Positions 1 through 8,427 of a DNA stretch of 64,000 nucleotides are shown here, in pieces. Below the pieces are notes generated by a model. It did not search any database. It saw only the letters and a list, made by a program, of their open reading frames with translations, and was not told the DNA's origin. The stretch's first letter is position 1; each line of letters begins with the position of its first letter. The position numbers were made by a program, and so were the translations under genes. This stretch comes from Glutamicibacter sp. MNS18 (GTDB taxonomy: Bacteria > Actinomycetota > Actinomycetes > Actinomycetales > Micrococcaceae): the NCBI RefSeq assembly GCF_026107515.2, contig NZ_JAPCHW010000005.1:310001-374000 (forward strand), read 5' to 3'.

Positions 1-147
1 GGCATCCTGGAAGGCCAGGCCACCTGGGGCGCACTGGATGTGGTCAAGGCCGGCAACACCTCCGGGCTGACCCACTTCTTCCCCGACAACTACGGGGCCG
101 CTTTGCGCGTCGTGGAGCAGATCGAGGAAGTCCTCAAGGGGCTGTAG
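1..147 (+). CDS. Siderophore ABC transporter substrate-binding protein, C-terminal end (partial)
   Basis: The first 48 codons are open in frame 1 and end at TAG 145-147; the gene begins outside the window. The tail ends in a helix rich in Glu and Lys (VVEQIEEVLKGL), as in iron-siderophore binding lipoproteins of the FepB/FhuD class. The next genes are a siderophore-interacting reductase and two FecCD permeases, so this is most likely the extracytoplasmic ferric-siderophore receptor of that importer. The sequence alone, without the N-terminal lipobox and the ligand lobes, gives only moderate support; context carries most of the call. Confidence 0.7.
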   Translation, partial: GILEGQATWGALDVVKAGNTSGLTHFFPDNYGAALRVVEQIEEVLKGL

Positions 148-190
148 CCTCCTTCGCACGTCCACCCTCCAGAGGAAAGAACACACCCCC

Positions 191-1045
191 TTGCTGATCA
201 CCACACACGACCCGCTCACCGGCCAGCCGGTCCTGCCCGATAACGAAAACGCCAAGAACGCGACCTACACCCATCCGCTGGTCCCGCGCCGGCTCACAGT
301 CCGGAGCGTGACCCGGCTGTCCCGGCGCATGGTGCGCCTGCGATTGGCCGGTGAGGACCTCACGTCGCTGCGCACCGTGGCGGCTGAGGACCATGTGAAG
401 GTGTTCTTCGACCGTGACGGGCAGGGCAACCCCGTGGTCCCCACGGTGCGCGATGACCGCTGGGTGGACGGGCGGACGATGACCAGCCGGGACTACACCA
501 TCCGGGATGCCAACCCGGCCGAGGGCTGGATGGACCTGGACTTCGTGGTGCACGAGCACGGGATCGCCGGGCGCTGGGCGGGTGCCGCCAAGCCCGGCGA
601 CCAGTTGGCCGTGCTCGGCCCGCGCGGCTCCTTCCGGGTCAAGGACGTCTTCGACTGGTATGTGCTGGCGGCCGATGAAACCGCGCTACCGGCCCTGGCC
701 CGCTGGGTCACCGGGCTGCGCGCCGAGGCGAAGGTTTTCGCCTTCATCGAGGTGCAGGATGCGCAGGACGAAATCGAGCTGTCCAGTCCGGCGGACCTCC
801 AGGTCAGCTGGCTGCACCGCGGAAGCCGCCCGGCTGGGACCACCAATCTGCTGGACACCGCGGTCCGCTCGCTGGACCTGCCCGAAGGGGAGGGGTTCAT
901 CTGGGTGGCCGGCGAATCGATCTCGATCAAGCCGCTGCGCCGCTACCTGAAGAACGAGCTGGGACTGGAACGCGATAACTGGGACGTGGACGGGTACTGG
1001 CGCCGCGGCCAGGCCGACCACGACCACCACCACGACGAGAACTAG
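191..1045 (+). CDS. Siderophore-interacting protein (FAD-dependent ferric-siderophore reductase)
   Basis: A 284-residue cytoplasmic flavoprotein of the SIP/ViuB family, which releases iron from imported ferric siderophores by reduction. The FAD-binding part holds RDYTIR at residues 100-105 and an HEHG...GRWA stretch near 121-130; the NAD(P)H-binding C-terminal part ends with the family's DVDGYWRRG block. The last residues are DHDHHHDEN, a His/Asp-rich tail that could bind metal (inference). The start is TTG at 191, chosen because AGAGGAAAG lies 11 bases upstream and the homologous region begins soon after. It sits 43 bases after the binding-protein gene and 7 bases before the first permease, so the four genes form one iron-uptake operon. 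Confidence 0.88.
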   Translation: MLITTHDPLTGQPVLPDNENAKNATYTHPLVPRRLTVRSVTRLSRRMVRLRLAGEDLTSLRTVAAEDHVKVFFDRDGQGNPVVPTVRDDRWVDGRTMTSRDYTIRDANPAEGWMDLDFVVHEHGIAGRWAGAAKPGDQLAVLGPRGSFRVKDVFDWYVLAADETALPALARWVTGLRAEAKVFAFIEVQDAQDEIELSSPADLQVSWLHRGSRPAGTTNLLDTAVRSLDLPEGEGFIWVAGESISIKPLRRYLKNELGLERDNWDVDGYWRRGQADHDHHHDEN

Positions 1046-1052
1046 CACCCGG

Positions 1053-2102
1053 ATGGGCACCACGCTCCACACCCCGGTGGGGTTCACGGCCCGGGCCGGT
1101 GCCGGGGTGCCGCTGGTCGTGGGACTGGCGGTGCTGGGCACGGCGATCACCGCCAGCCTCTTCCTCGGCTCGCAGCCGGTGGCCCCCCGACAGGTGCTGG
1201 CCTACCTGTTCGGGGATTCGGCCAGCCTGCCCGAGGCCACCGCCGCGGTGCTCGACCTGCGGGTACCACGCACCATCCTCGGGCTGGTCTGCGGGGCGGC
1301 CCTGGGGCTGGCCGGGGCGCTTTGCCAGATGCACACCCGCAACCCGCTGGCCGATCCCGGTTTGCTGGGCGTGACCAGCGGGGCCGCTTGCGGGGTGGTC
1401 TTCGCACTGGGCGTGCTGCGCCTGTCCTCCCCGGCCCAGTACACCGTCTTCGGGCTCATCGGAGCGCTGCTGGCCGGTGGCCTGGTGCTCGGCCTGGCCT
1501 CCGGGATCAAGCTGACCGACGCGGCCACCTCGCTGGTATTGGCCGGGGCGATCGTCACCGGGGCACTGAACTCGGTCTCCAGCACGGTGGTGCTCATGGA
1601 CCGGGTGACCATGGACCGTTTCCGCTATTGGACCGTGGGTTCGCTCTCCGGCCGGGATACCTCGGTGCTGTGGGATGTGGCACCGTGGCTGCTGCTCGGC
1701 CTGCTGCTGGCCATCCACAACAGTTCGAGCCTCGATGCGCTGGCGCTGGGAGATGATGTGGCCGCAAGCCTGGGCCGCAACGTGGTCCGCGACCGGGTTA
1801 CCGGGCTGCTGGCCGTGGTGCTGCTGGCCGGGTCGGCCACCGCCGCCATAGGTGCGATCGCATTCCTGGGCCTGGCCGCCCCGCACCTGGCGCGGCGCAT
1901 CACCCGGGCCAGGCTGCCGGTGGTGGCGGCCGTGTCCGCGCTGCTGGGCGCGGCCCTGATGCTGGCCGCCGACACCGTCGGGCGTCTGGTCCTGGCCAGC
2001 GGGGAGCTGAGCGTGGGCATCGTGCTCTCGGTGATCGGCGCGCCGATCTTCATCCTGCTGGCCCGCTCACTGAAACGAGGTCGCGGCAATGCCCCGAGGT
2101 AA
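1053..2102 (+). CDS. FecCD-family iron-siderophore ABC permease (first subunit)
   Basis: A 349-residue polytopic membrane protein of the FecCD/BtuC family, which forms half of the transmembrane channel of a ferric-siderophore importer. The family block RVPRTILGLVCGAALGLAGA with the following QxxTRNPLADPGLLGV motif is clear at about residues 70-105, and GAIAFLGLAAPHLAR near residue 270 is the other hallmark. About ten hydrophobic segments are visible. It follows the reductase by 7 bases and overlaps the second permease by 14 bases, which indicates translational coupling. No ATPase subunit is present downstream; it must lie upstream of the window or be shared. Confidence 0.93.
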   Translation: MGTTLHTPVGFTARAGAGVPLVVGLAVLGTAITASLFLGSQPVAPRQVLAYLFGDSASLPEATAAVLDLRVPRTILGLVCGAALGLAGALCQMHTRNPLADPGLLGVTSGAACGVVFALGVLRLSSPAQYTVFGLIGALLAGGLVLGLASGIKLTDAATSLVLAGAIVTGALNSVSSTVVLMDRVTMDRFRYWTVGSLSGRDTSVLWDVAPWLLLGLLLAIHNSSSLDALALGDDVAASLGRNVVRDRVTGLLAVVLLAGSATAAIGAIAFLGLAAPHLARRITRARLPVVAAVSALLGAALMLAADTVGRLVLASGELSVGIVLSVIGAPIFILLARSLKRGRGNAPR

Positions 2103-3162
2103 CCCGGACACTGTGCCGAGGCCAGTAATCCTGCCATCCGCGCTAGGCCGTACCCGCCACTGGCGCCGGCTGGCCTGCTGGGTGGTGCTTTCGGTGGCCG
2201 GGGTGCTGTTACTGGCTCATGCCCTGGGCCTGGGCGCCGACGTGCGCCTGTGGCTGGCGGTGGCCGATGGCAGCGCCGATGAGGGCACCCTGTTCCTGGT
2301 GCGCGATTTGCGCGGCCCGCGGGCCGCGGCGGCGATCCTGGTCGGCGTGGGTTTCGGGCTTGCCGGGGCAATCACCCAGGCGGTGCTGCGCAACGTGCTG
2401 GCCAGCCCCGACATCATCGGGGTGACCGCCGGGGCCAGCCTCGGGGCCGTGGCCTCGATCGTGGGGGCCACCATGATCCCGGCGATGGGGCCGCTCGGAC
2501 CCTGGCGGTTGCCGATCGCCGCGGCCGCCGGGGCACTGTTGGCCGGGCTGCTTGTGCTGACGTTCTCCTTCCAGGGGCAACTCAGTTCCTTCAGGCTGGT
2601 GCTGGTGGGTCTGGGCGTGAACGCCGGGCTGGGTGCCGGGGTGTCCTGGCTGCTTTTGCGCGCGGACCTGCCGGATCTGAACAGTGCGCTGGTCTGGTTG
2701 ACCGGAAGCCTGTCGCTGGCCACCTGGACGGTGATCGCCCCGGCCGGGTCCATGATCCTGGCCGGCGGGATCATCGCCACCGTGCTGTGCACCCGCTGGC
2801 TGGGCGTGCTGCAGCTGGGCGATGAGGTGGCCCGCAGCCTCGGTGTGCGGGTGCAGGCCGCGAGCCTGGGACTGCTGGGGGTCTCGGTGCTGATCGCCGG
2901 GGCCGCGGTGGCCATCGCCGGGCCGGTGGGATTCATCGCCTTCGTCGCCCCGCAGGCCGCCCAGCGCCTCTTTGGTGCCACCCATCCGGAACCGGGTCCG
3001 GCCGCAGTGACCGGCGCGGTGCTGATGCTGGCCGCCGGCTGGCTGGGCAAGACCCTGTTCCCGGTGGCGTTGCCGGTGGGGCTTGTCACCTCGATGGCCG
3101 GTGCCCCGTTCCTGGCCTGGGTGCTGCTGAGCATGTCCCGCAAGGCCCGTTCCGGTTCCTGA
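2089..3162 (+). CDS. FecCD-family iron-siderophore ABC permease (second subunit)
   Basis: A 357-residue polytopic protein paralogous to the preceding permease; the two are expected to pair as a heterodimeric channel. Recognition features are RGPRAAAAILVGVGFGLAGA near residue 75, NVLASPDIIGVTAGASLG near residue 105, and GPVGFIAFVAPQAAQRL near residue 285. It starts inside the end of the first permease gene (ATG 2089), so expression is probably coupled. The operon seems to end here: the next gene starts 87 bases later with its own ribosome-binding site and encodes an unrelated redox protein. Iron regulation would act on a promoter left of the window. Confidence 0.93.
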   Translation: MPRGNPDTVPRPVILPSALGRTRHWRRLACWVVLSVAGVLLLAHALGLGADVRLWLAVADGSADEGTLFLVRDLRGPRAAAAILVGVGFGLAGAITQAVLRNVLASPDIIGVTAGASLGAVASIVGATMIPAMGPLGPWRLPIAAAAGALLAGLLVLTFSFQGQLSSFRLVLVGLGVNAGLGAGVSWLLLRADLPDLNSALVWLTGSLSLATWTVIAPAGSMILAGGIIATVLCTRWLGVLQLGDEVARSLGVRVQAASLGLLGVSVLIAGAAVAIAGPVGFIAFVAPQAAQRLFGATHPEPGPAAVTGAVLMLAAGWLGKTLFPVALPVGLVTSMAGAPFLAWVLLSMSRKARSGS

Positions 3163-3249
3163 ACCTTCCTTCGTGACCTGCCCGATAGGTCACCGGTCGC
3201 CAAAAGTGACAAGATGAAGAGGAGAATCCACGGAGCAGAGGAGATATCA

Positions 3250-3567
3250 GTGAGTTACACGGTGGGACCGGCAGCACAAATCCCCGAGGGCGAAGCACTC
3301 AGGGTCGAAGCGGAACAGAGCGGGGCCAGCGAAGACATAGCGATCTTCCATGCCGAGGACGGCAATTTCTACGCCTTGCAGGACGAATGCACCCATGAAG
3401 TCGCCTCGCTCTCCGACGGGTGGATCGAGGACTGCGAAGTCGAGTGCCCACTGCATGCCTCACGGTTCGACCTGAGGACCGGCAAGGTACTGTGCCTGCC
3501 GGCCTATGTCGACGCCCGGACCTACAAGGTCGAGGTTGTCGACGGGATGCTGGAGCTGCACTTCTAG
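3250..3567 (+). CDS. Rieske-type [2Fe-2S] ferredoxin
   Basis: A 105-residue soluble ferredoxin of the dioxygenase type (HcaC/BphF-like), which passes electrons from a flavin reductase to a Rieske oxygenase. The cluster ligands are visible as C47-x-H49 and C66-x2-H69. The GTG at 3250 is chosen as start because AGAGGAGA sits just upstream and the family N-terminus begins there; an in-frame ATG at 3214 lacks such a site. It is a close paralogue of the ferredoxin at 45387: both share the string AEDGNFYAL and the surrounding spacing. Its stop codon abuts the reductase start. No oxygenase subunit is encoded nearby, so its electron acceptor is unknown. Confidence 0.88.
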   Translation: MSYTVGPAAQIPEGEALRVEAEQSGASEDIAIFHAEDGNFYALQDECTHEVASLSDGWIEDCEVECPLHASRFDLRTGKVLCLPAYVDARTYKVEVVDGMLELHF

Positions 3568-4704
3568 ATGGGAACCGTGCAGGTCATCGGGGCGGGTGTC
3601 GCCGGTTTTTCGCTGGCCCGCCACCTGGTCCGGGCCGGGTACGGTGGACAGATCACCTTGTACGACCCCCAGGGGCTGCCCTACGACCGGCCCCCGTTGA
3701 GCAAGAGCCTTGAACGGGTGCACTTCGCCGAGCACGGCTGGTTCCAGGAGCACGGTATCGAGTTGGTCGGGCACGCGGCCCAGCTACCGGGGATCCCCGA
3801 CTCCCCGCAGGACTGGCTGGTCCTGGCCACCGGGACCACACCCCGGCCGCTGCAGGTGCCCGGCGCGGAATACGCCCAGGTGCTCCACGATGCGGCGGAT
3901 GCCGAGGCGCTGGCACGGAAACTGTCTTTCGGGGCCTTTGGCACCCAGGTGGTGGTGATCGGGGCGGGATTGGTCGGGGCCGAGTTCGCAGCGGCCGCCC
4001 GCCAGCTCGGAGCCATGGTCACCTTGATCGGTAACCACGAGTTGCCAGGCGGTGCGGTTTTCGGCCCTCCCATGGCCCGCCAGCTGCATGAGGAGCACCG
4101 AACCGGTGGCATCCGGGTCATCACCGGTACGGTGCAGCGCATCACCGAACACGCTGTCCTGGTCCAGGACGAAGAGCTTGAGGCGGATATCGTGGTGGCC
4201 GCGATCGGCGTGGAGCCGAACACACGGGTCGCCCGAAGGCTGGGGCTGGCCACGGATGACGGAATCCTGGTGGACCGGGACATGCGCACCAGCGCAGCAC
4301 AGGTGCTGGCCGTCGGAGACGCGGCCCGGCAACACGGACACCGCGCCTACCGGCATTGGGAACGGGCCACCGAGGACGCGGAAATTGCCGCGGCAACCAT
4401 CATGGGAACCGAACCCCCGCCGCGCCGGAGCGCCTGGTTCTGGACCGACCGGCACGAGAGCCATGTCGAGGTGGTCGGGGATTTCTCCCGCGCCACGCAC
4501 ACCGTGGAACGGCACAATCGGCAGGACAAGATCCACATGTCGTTCGGCCTGGATGCCGCAGGGACCCTGGTGGCCGCGGCCATGGCCGATGACGGGACGA
4601 TGGGAGAGGCTGTGCGAAAATTGATTGACGAAGGACCAACTCCACCCCTCAGCGCCTTGCAGGATCCGCGGATCTCCCCGCGGGACCTGGGCCAGAGACG
4701 ATAA
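3568..4704 (+). CDS. FAD-dependent ferredoxin reductase of dioxygenase type
   Basis: A 378-residue flavoprotein of the HcaD/BphG class that oxidises NADH and reduces the Rieske ferredoxin encoded immediately upstream; the TAG of that gene touches this ATG. It has the FAD dinucleotide fold GAGVAG at residues 8-13, the RPPLSK block at 41-46, the NAD fold GAGLVGAE at 132-139, and a C-terminal FAD-contact block VLAVGDAA near residue 250. It is paralogous to the reductase at 45767. The protein is about 25 residues shorter than that paralogue, mostly in the first third. The pair looks like a detached electron-transfer module; partner unknown. Confidence 0.87.
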   Translation: MGTVQVIGAGVAGFSLARHLVRAGYGGQITLYDPQGLPYDRPPLSKSLERVHFAEHGWFQEHGIELVGHAAQLPGIPDSPQDWLVLATGTTPRPLQVPGAEYAQVLHDAADAEALARKLSFGAFGTQVVVIGAGLVGAEFAAAARQLGAMVTLIGNHELPGGAVFGPPMARQLHEEHRTGGIRVITGTVQRITEHAVLVQDEELEADIVVAAIGVEPNTRVARRLGLATDDGILVDRDMRTSAAQVLAVGDAARQHGHRAYRHWERATEDAEIAAATIMGTEPPPRRSAWFWTDRHESHVEVVGDFSRATHTVERHNRQDKIHMSFGLDAAGTLVAAAMADDGTMGEAVRKLIDEGPTPPLSALQDPRISPRDLGQRR

Positions 4705-4718
4705 CGGAACACATACCC

Positions 4719-5966
4719 ATGGATTCTCACAGCGCCGTTGAAGCGTTGCGCACGCCGCGCGCCCGGGTCACCACCGGGTGGATCGCCGCTGTCCTGATCG
4801 TTCATATCGGCATCAACGTGGGATTTTTCGCGCCCATCCAGGTTCTACTGGGATTACATGCCGAGGCCATCACCCCGGCGCAGAAGAACGCCACGCTGTC
4901 CCTGGTCACCGGGGTGGGGGCCGCCGTTTCAATGGTGGCCAACCCCCTGTTCGGCGCACTGAGCGATAGAACCACATCGCGATTCGGACGCCGCATCCCC
5001 TGGATCGTTGCCGGAACCCTGTGCGGGGCCCTGGCGTTGCTGTTGATGTCCACGGCGCAAACCGTGGGCCTGCTGGTGCTGGGGTGGGCCCTGATGCAGG
5101 CGGCCGGCAATGCCGCATTGGCGGCGGTGCTGGCCGTGGTACCGGACAAGGTCCCGGTGCAACAGCGCGGCACGGTGGGCGGATTGATCGCACTGGGGCA
5201 GACGGTGGGCATTCTCATCGGTGCCGGAATCGGCATGGTGGCCGCCAGCGACCTGGTCTTCGGTTATGCCATTGCCGCGGTGGTCATCGGGCTGTGCTCG
5301 GTGCCCTTTGTCCTGCTGCGCCAGGATGTGGTTCTGCCGGCCAGCGTCCGTGAACCCTTCGCCTGGGGCCGGTTCCTGAAGGGCTTCTGGATCAACCCGG
5401 TGCGCTACCCGGACTTCGGGTGGGCCTGGCTCACGCGTTTCCTGCTGTACCTCTCCAGCCAGCTGATCCTGGTCTACCTGCTGTTCTTCCTGCAGGATGG
5501 GCTTCACCACCCGCAACCGGCGGCCGGAGTGTTGGTGCTCTCCAGCATCTATGCCGGGTTCGTCATCCTCTCCTCCGTGGTGGCCGGGCGGCTCTCGGAC
5601 CGGGACGGGAAACGCAAACGCTATGTACTGATCTCATCGGTGATTGTGGCCCTGGCCGCCGTGGTCATGGCCGTGGCTCCTTCCTTCCCGGTGGCCATCG
5701 GCGGCGCGGTACTGCTCGGGCTGGGGTTCGGATCGTTCCTGGCCGTGGACTACGCGTTGCTGACCCAGGTGCTACCCCATGCCGATTCGCGGGCCAAGGA
5801 CCTGGGCGTGATCAACATTGCCAACTCCCTGCCCCAGGTCTTCGCCCCGTTGATCGCCTGGCTCTCGGTGACCTGGCTGGGTGGGTACCCGACCTTGTTC
5901 ATGTGCGCTGCCGTGGTGGCCCTGGCCGGTGGAATACTGGTACACCGCATCAAGATGGTTCCGTAG
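4719..5966 (+). CDS. Major facilitator superfamily transporter
   Basis: A 415-residue protein with about twelve predicted membrane helices. The MFS signature between helices 2 and 3 reads GALSDRTTSRFGRRIPW (near residues 85-100) and resembles the sugar:cation (GPH/SLC45-like) group more than drug exporters. A second loop RLSDRDGKRKRY occurs at about residue 290. The substrate cannot be told from sequence. It begins 14 bases after the ferredoxin reductase and ends 12 bases before the DedA-like gene, so all are probably co-transcribed. No strong ribosome-binding site is seen ahead of ATG 4719, which fits coupling to the upstream gene. Confidence 0.85.
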   Translation: MDSHSAVEALRTPRARVTTGWIAAVLIVHIGINVGFFAPIQVLLGLHAEAITPAQKNATLSLVTGVGAAVSMVANPLFGALSDRTTSRFGRRIPWIVAGTLCGALALLLMSTAQTVGLLVLGWALMQAAGNAALAAVLAVVPDKVPVQQRGTVGGLIALGQTVGILIGAGIGMVAASDLVFGYAIAAVVIGLCSVPFVLLRQDVVLPASVREPFAWGRFLKGFWINPVRYPDFGWAWLTRFLLYLSSQLILVYLLFFLQDGLHHPQPAAGVLVLSSIYAGFVILSSVVAGRLSDRDGKRKRYVLISSVIVALAAVVMAVAPSFPVAIGGAVLLGLGFGSFLAVDYALLTQVLPHADSRAKDLGVINIANSLPQVFAPLIAWLSVTWLGGYPTLFMCAAVVALAGGILVHRIKMVP

Positions 5967-5978
5967 GCGGGTCGGCGA

Positions 5979-6461
5979 ATGATGCAGTGGATCGAGGAAG
6001 CACCCTTCCTGGTGACGTTCGTCTTTTTCTTCTGCGGCGCCATGATTCGAGCGAATAGCACCTACTGGATCGGGCGCGGCCTGGCGGCCGGGATGATGCA
6101 TACCAGGTTCCAACGCCTGCTCAACGGCCCGATCTATCACAGGGCGCAGGCACTGTTGGCCCGCTGGGGTGTTCTCGCGGTGCCGCTCAGTTTCCTGACC
6201 GTGGGGGTGCAATCGGCGGTTAACGCCTCGGCGGGGATCGCCCGGATGCCGTTGCGCCGGTATATTCCGGCGGTTATCGTCGGCTGTCTGCTGTGGGCGC
6301 TGATCTATGCCACGGTGGGAATGACCGTGGTCTATGCCTGGATCGCGTTGGACTGGCAATGGCTGCTTTTGGGGGCCGTGGTTATCGGGTTGCTGGCCTG
6401 GCTGTACATTCGCCGACACAAACGCGCCTCCAGGGTGGTTGGACCGGAAGAGATCCAATGA
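5979..6461 (+). CDS. DedA/VTT-family membrane protein
   Basis: A 160-residue membrane protein. The YWIGR string near residue 30 and the later block of small residues followed by a basic RRHKR tail match the DedA (SNARE-associated, VTT domain) family, whose better known members recycle lipid carriers across the membrane. Typical DedA proteins are about 200 residues, so this one is short at the N-terminus but keeps the core re-entrant region and three to four hydrophobic stretches. Two adjacent ATG codons (5979 and 5982) could serve as start. It lies 12 bases after the MFS gene and 58 bases before the Lrp regulator. Family assignment is moderate. Confidence 0.7.
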   Translation: MMQWIEEAPFLVTFVFFFCGAMIRANSTYWIGRGLAAGMMHTRFQRLLNGPIYHRAQALLARWGVLAVPLSFLTVGVQSAVNASAGIARMPLRRYIPAVIVGCLLWALIYATVGMTVVYAWIALDWQWLLLGAVVIGLLAWLYIRRHKRASRVVGPEEIQ

Positions 6462-6519
6462 CCAACCCGGAGATCGCCGCATCACCGGGAGCAACGCTAT
6501 TCGGAAAGCAGGTTCTGAC

Positions 6520-7008
6520 TTGTTGAATTCATCGGCCTCCGCCGAGGGGAAACGTGCGCAGCTCGATGACCTGGATCGAAAACTGCTTAAACTGCTCTCG
6601 GAGAATTCGCGGCGCACCAACAACTCGTTGGCCGAGGAACTGGGGATCGCGGCATCGACCTGTCTGGCGCGCCTGAACCAGCTGCGTGAATCGGGGGTGA
6701 TCTCACGATTCACCATTGAGGTCGATCCCCAGGTGCTCGGTCGTGAGCTCGAGGCGTTGATCTTCGTGCGGATCAGGCCCGGGGCACGGCACCTGATGTC
6801 GACCTTCGCCCAGCAGATGCAGGCCAAACCCGGGGTCCGCCAGTTGTTTTTCCTGGGCGGGGCAGATGACTTCGTCCTGCATGTCGCGGTACGCAACTCC
6901 GCGGATGTGCGCCAGTTCGTGCTCGACCATCTCTCATCCAACCCGGCCGTGGCCACCACCCAGACGTCACTGGTCTTCGAACACAGCATCGGCAGCGCTG
7001 AATACTAG
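6520..7008 (+). CDS. Lrp/AsnC-family transcriptional regulator
   Basis: A 162-residue regulator with an N-terminal winged helix-turn-helix (LDRKLLKLLSENSRRTNNSLAEELG region, residues about 20-60) and a C-terminal RAM/AsnC ligand-binding domain. These proteins form dimers to octamers and respond to amino acids. The start is TTG at 6520 (a second TTG follows at 6523), preceded by AAGCAGG; upstream in-frame ATGs would overlap the DedA gene and code for non-family sequence. It may control the transporter operon in front of it or be autoregulated; no operator could be identified. An inverted repeat right after its stop looks like the terminator. Confidence 0.88.
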   Translation: MLNSSASAEGKRAQLDDLDRKLLKLLSENSRRTNNSLAEELGIAASTCLARLNQLRESGVISRFTIEVDPQVLGRELEALIFVRIRPGARHLMSTFAQQMQAKPGVRQLFFLGGADDFVLHVAVRNSADVRQFVLDHLSSNPAVATTQTSLVFEHSIGSAEY

Positions 7009-7010
7009 CA

Positions 7011-7050
7011 GACGGCCGGTGGGCATCCGCCCAGAAGCTCACCGACCGTC
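7011..7050. terminator. Stem-loop between convergent genes
   Basis: GACGGCCGGTG at 7011-7021 pairs with CACCGACCGTC at 7040-7050 with one mismatch; an inner GGGC/GCCC pair lies in the loop. It starts two bases after the Lrp stop and lies before the convergent oxidoreductase end, so it could terminate both transcripts. No long T run follows. Confidence 0.55.
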
Positions 7051-7073
7051 CATGTAGCACAAACGCAAGGCAT

Positions 7074-7760
7074 CTAGGAGAAGATCTTGCGGATCGGTGT
7101 TTGGCCGTCAAAGAAGTTCACGGTTTGCCGGATCGCGGAATCATGGGCCAGAACATAGGCGATCACCTCGGCAACGTTCTCCCGGGCGGTCTCCGACTCG
7201 CTGCCCGAAGGCTGCTTGCCGGCCACCCGGCCCTGGCTGTCCACCAAGGTGAGTTTGCTGGTAGCGGGATTCAAGGTCAACATGCCGGGCCCCAGAATGG
7301 TGTAGTCCAAAGAGGTGGCGCGCAAATACTCATCGGCATCGTGCTTGGCCTTGGCGTAGGGATAAAAGGAATCCTGCGGACTGAGGGAATCCAGATCCAC
7401 GGCGGAACGGCTGTAGGACACCATGACGTAGCGTTTGACCCCGGCCTGCTTGGCCGCCTCCATGGTGCGTATGGCAGCCTCGTAGTCCACCGCATGCGTT
7501 CGTTCGGGATTGCCGCCACCAGCACCGGCGGAGAACACCACCGCATCGGCACCGGCAAAGGCTTCCGCCAACGCCTGGGTGCCGGTCTGCTCGACATCCA
7601 GCTGGATAGGGTTCGCACCGACAGCAGTGACGTCCTTGGCATGTTCCGGGTTGCGGATGAACGAGTCGACCGCGAACCCCTCGCGGACAAGCCGCGGAGC
7701 GGCGAGCAACGCAACTTTGCCGTGTCCGCCCACTATGACCACTCGACGTTCTTCAGCCAT
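7074..7760 (-). CDS. NmrA/atypical SDR NAD(P)-binding protein
   Basis: A 228-residue protein with an N-terminal Rossmann motif VVIVGGHGKVA (residues about 7-17), a YxxxK-like YPYAKAKH segment near residue 140, and the NAD(P)-binding 10 type architecture of atypical short-chain dehydrogenases such as YhfK and flavin-reductase-like epimerases. Many such proteins act as redox sensors rather than enzymes. ATG 7760 is chosen because GGAGGCCT sits just upstream; the reading frame is open further but without a better site. It is transcribed alone, convergent to the Lrp gene and divergent from the small membrane protein at 8139. Substrate unknown. Confidence 0.8.
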   Translation of the reverse strand: MAEERRVVIVGGHGKVALLAAPRLVREGFAVDSFIRNPEHAKDVTAVGANPIQLDVEQTGTQALAEAFAGADAVVFSAGAGGGNPERTHAVDYEAAIRTMEAAKQAGVKRYVMVSYSRSAVDLDSLSPQDSFYPYAKAKHDADEYLRATSLDYTILGPGMLTLNPATSKLTLVDSQGRVAGKQPSGSESETARENVAEVIAYVLAHDSAIRQTVNFFDGQTPIRKIFS

Positions 7761-8138
7761 GTTAGGCCTCCTTGTAGTTCGGTTGCACCAGCTGGCATAA
7801 CACGGGATAGGCAACCTGTATTCCACATCGTTGCCCGCGGCGATGCGGGGGAACCCGACGGCCGCCCCTTTCCTTGGACGCTACCGGCTTCAGGTCGGTG
7901 GCACAAGGCTGGATGCCGAGGCGGTAGGTGAACCCGCGGACCCGAGCGGGCAATGGCCAGCCAGCGGCACAGAATATGACATGGAATATGACTTATTAGA
8001 ACATAATTGCTAGAATTGGTGGTTCCCTCCCGGAGCTTGCCGTGTGAAACGGCCATTGCTCTTCGGCAAGCGGGGTTGCCAATGGCGGTAGTCGACCCGA
8101 GGTTCCCGGGAGCGGAGATTGAAGGAGGTAGACGGAAG
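7761..8138. other. Intergenic region with AT-rich promoter and direct repeat
   Basis: No gene is supported in this divergent spacer. Its right part (about 7970-8020) is markedly AT-rich for this genome and holds the 9-base direct repeat GAATATGAC at 7972-7980 and 7984-7992, followed by TTATTAGAACATAATT with a short TTAT/ATAA dyad. This is the likely promoter and operator area for the rightward small gene, perhaps for both directions. The rest is ordinary GC-rich sequence with nothing I can name. Confidence 0.4.
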
Positions 8139-8336
8139 ATGCAATTCGATGTCTTGATAGTCGCGGCGGTTGTTACCGTCGCGCTACTGGCCGGGATCAG
8201 CGCCGTGCTGGTCGCGAAATACCGGAGGGCTCACGCCGCCGAGGACCGTGAAGGTCCGATATCCATACGACGCGGTGCCACTCGGGGACACCAGCGGCGC
8301 AGGCATTCGGCGGCTTCGCCGGCTGAAGCGCAATAG
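8139..8336 (+). CDS. Small single-pass membrane protein, function unknown
   Basis: A 65-residue protein. Residues about 4-27 form one hydrophobic helix (VLIVAAVVTVALLAGISAVLV), followed by a basic, Arg-rich cytoplasmic tail with RRGATRGHQRRRHS. The start ATG 8139 is supported by AGGAGG ten bases upstream; the longer reading frame upstream lacks a site and is not protein-like. I do not recognise a family. The charge pattern puts the C-terminus inside the cell by the positive-inside rule. It is transcribed away from the NmrA-like gene and followed by a GC-rich hairpin. Confidence 0.6.
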   Translation: MQFDVLIVAAVVTVALLAGISAVLVAKYRRAHAAEDREGPISIRRGATRGHQRRRHSAASPAEAQ

Positions 8337-8386
8337 GAACGGAACCCCTATACCAGGGAATGGTCAACGAGCCGAAAACCCCGGGT

Positions 8387-8427
8387 GCGGCCCGGGCGGG
8401 CAACTTACTGTTCAACGCCCGGGCCGC
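8387..8427. terminator. Perfect 12-bp GC stem-loop downstream of small gene
   Basis: GCGGCCCGGGCG (8387-8398) and CGCCCGGGCCGC (8416-8427) are perfect inverted repeats with a 17-base loop. It lies 50 bases after the stop of the small membrane protein and is a plausible terminator, though the T stretch after it is poor. The remaining sequence up to 8706 holds no gene I can support; it must carry the promoter of the gene at 8707. Confidence 0.5.

Noticed and set aside
927-1886. Long minus-strand open frame opposite the siderophore genes
   Set aside because: It is Gln/Gly/Arg-rich shadow sequence over two clear FecCD/SIP genes; no ribosome-binding site or family motif.
5772-6989. 405-codon minus-strand frame over MFS, DedA and Lrp genes
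   Set aside because: Opposite strand of three recognisable genes; high GC makes such frames common.
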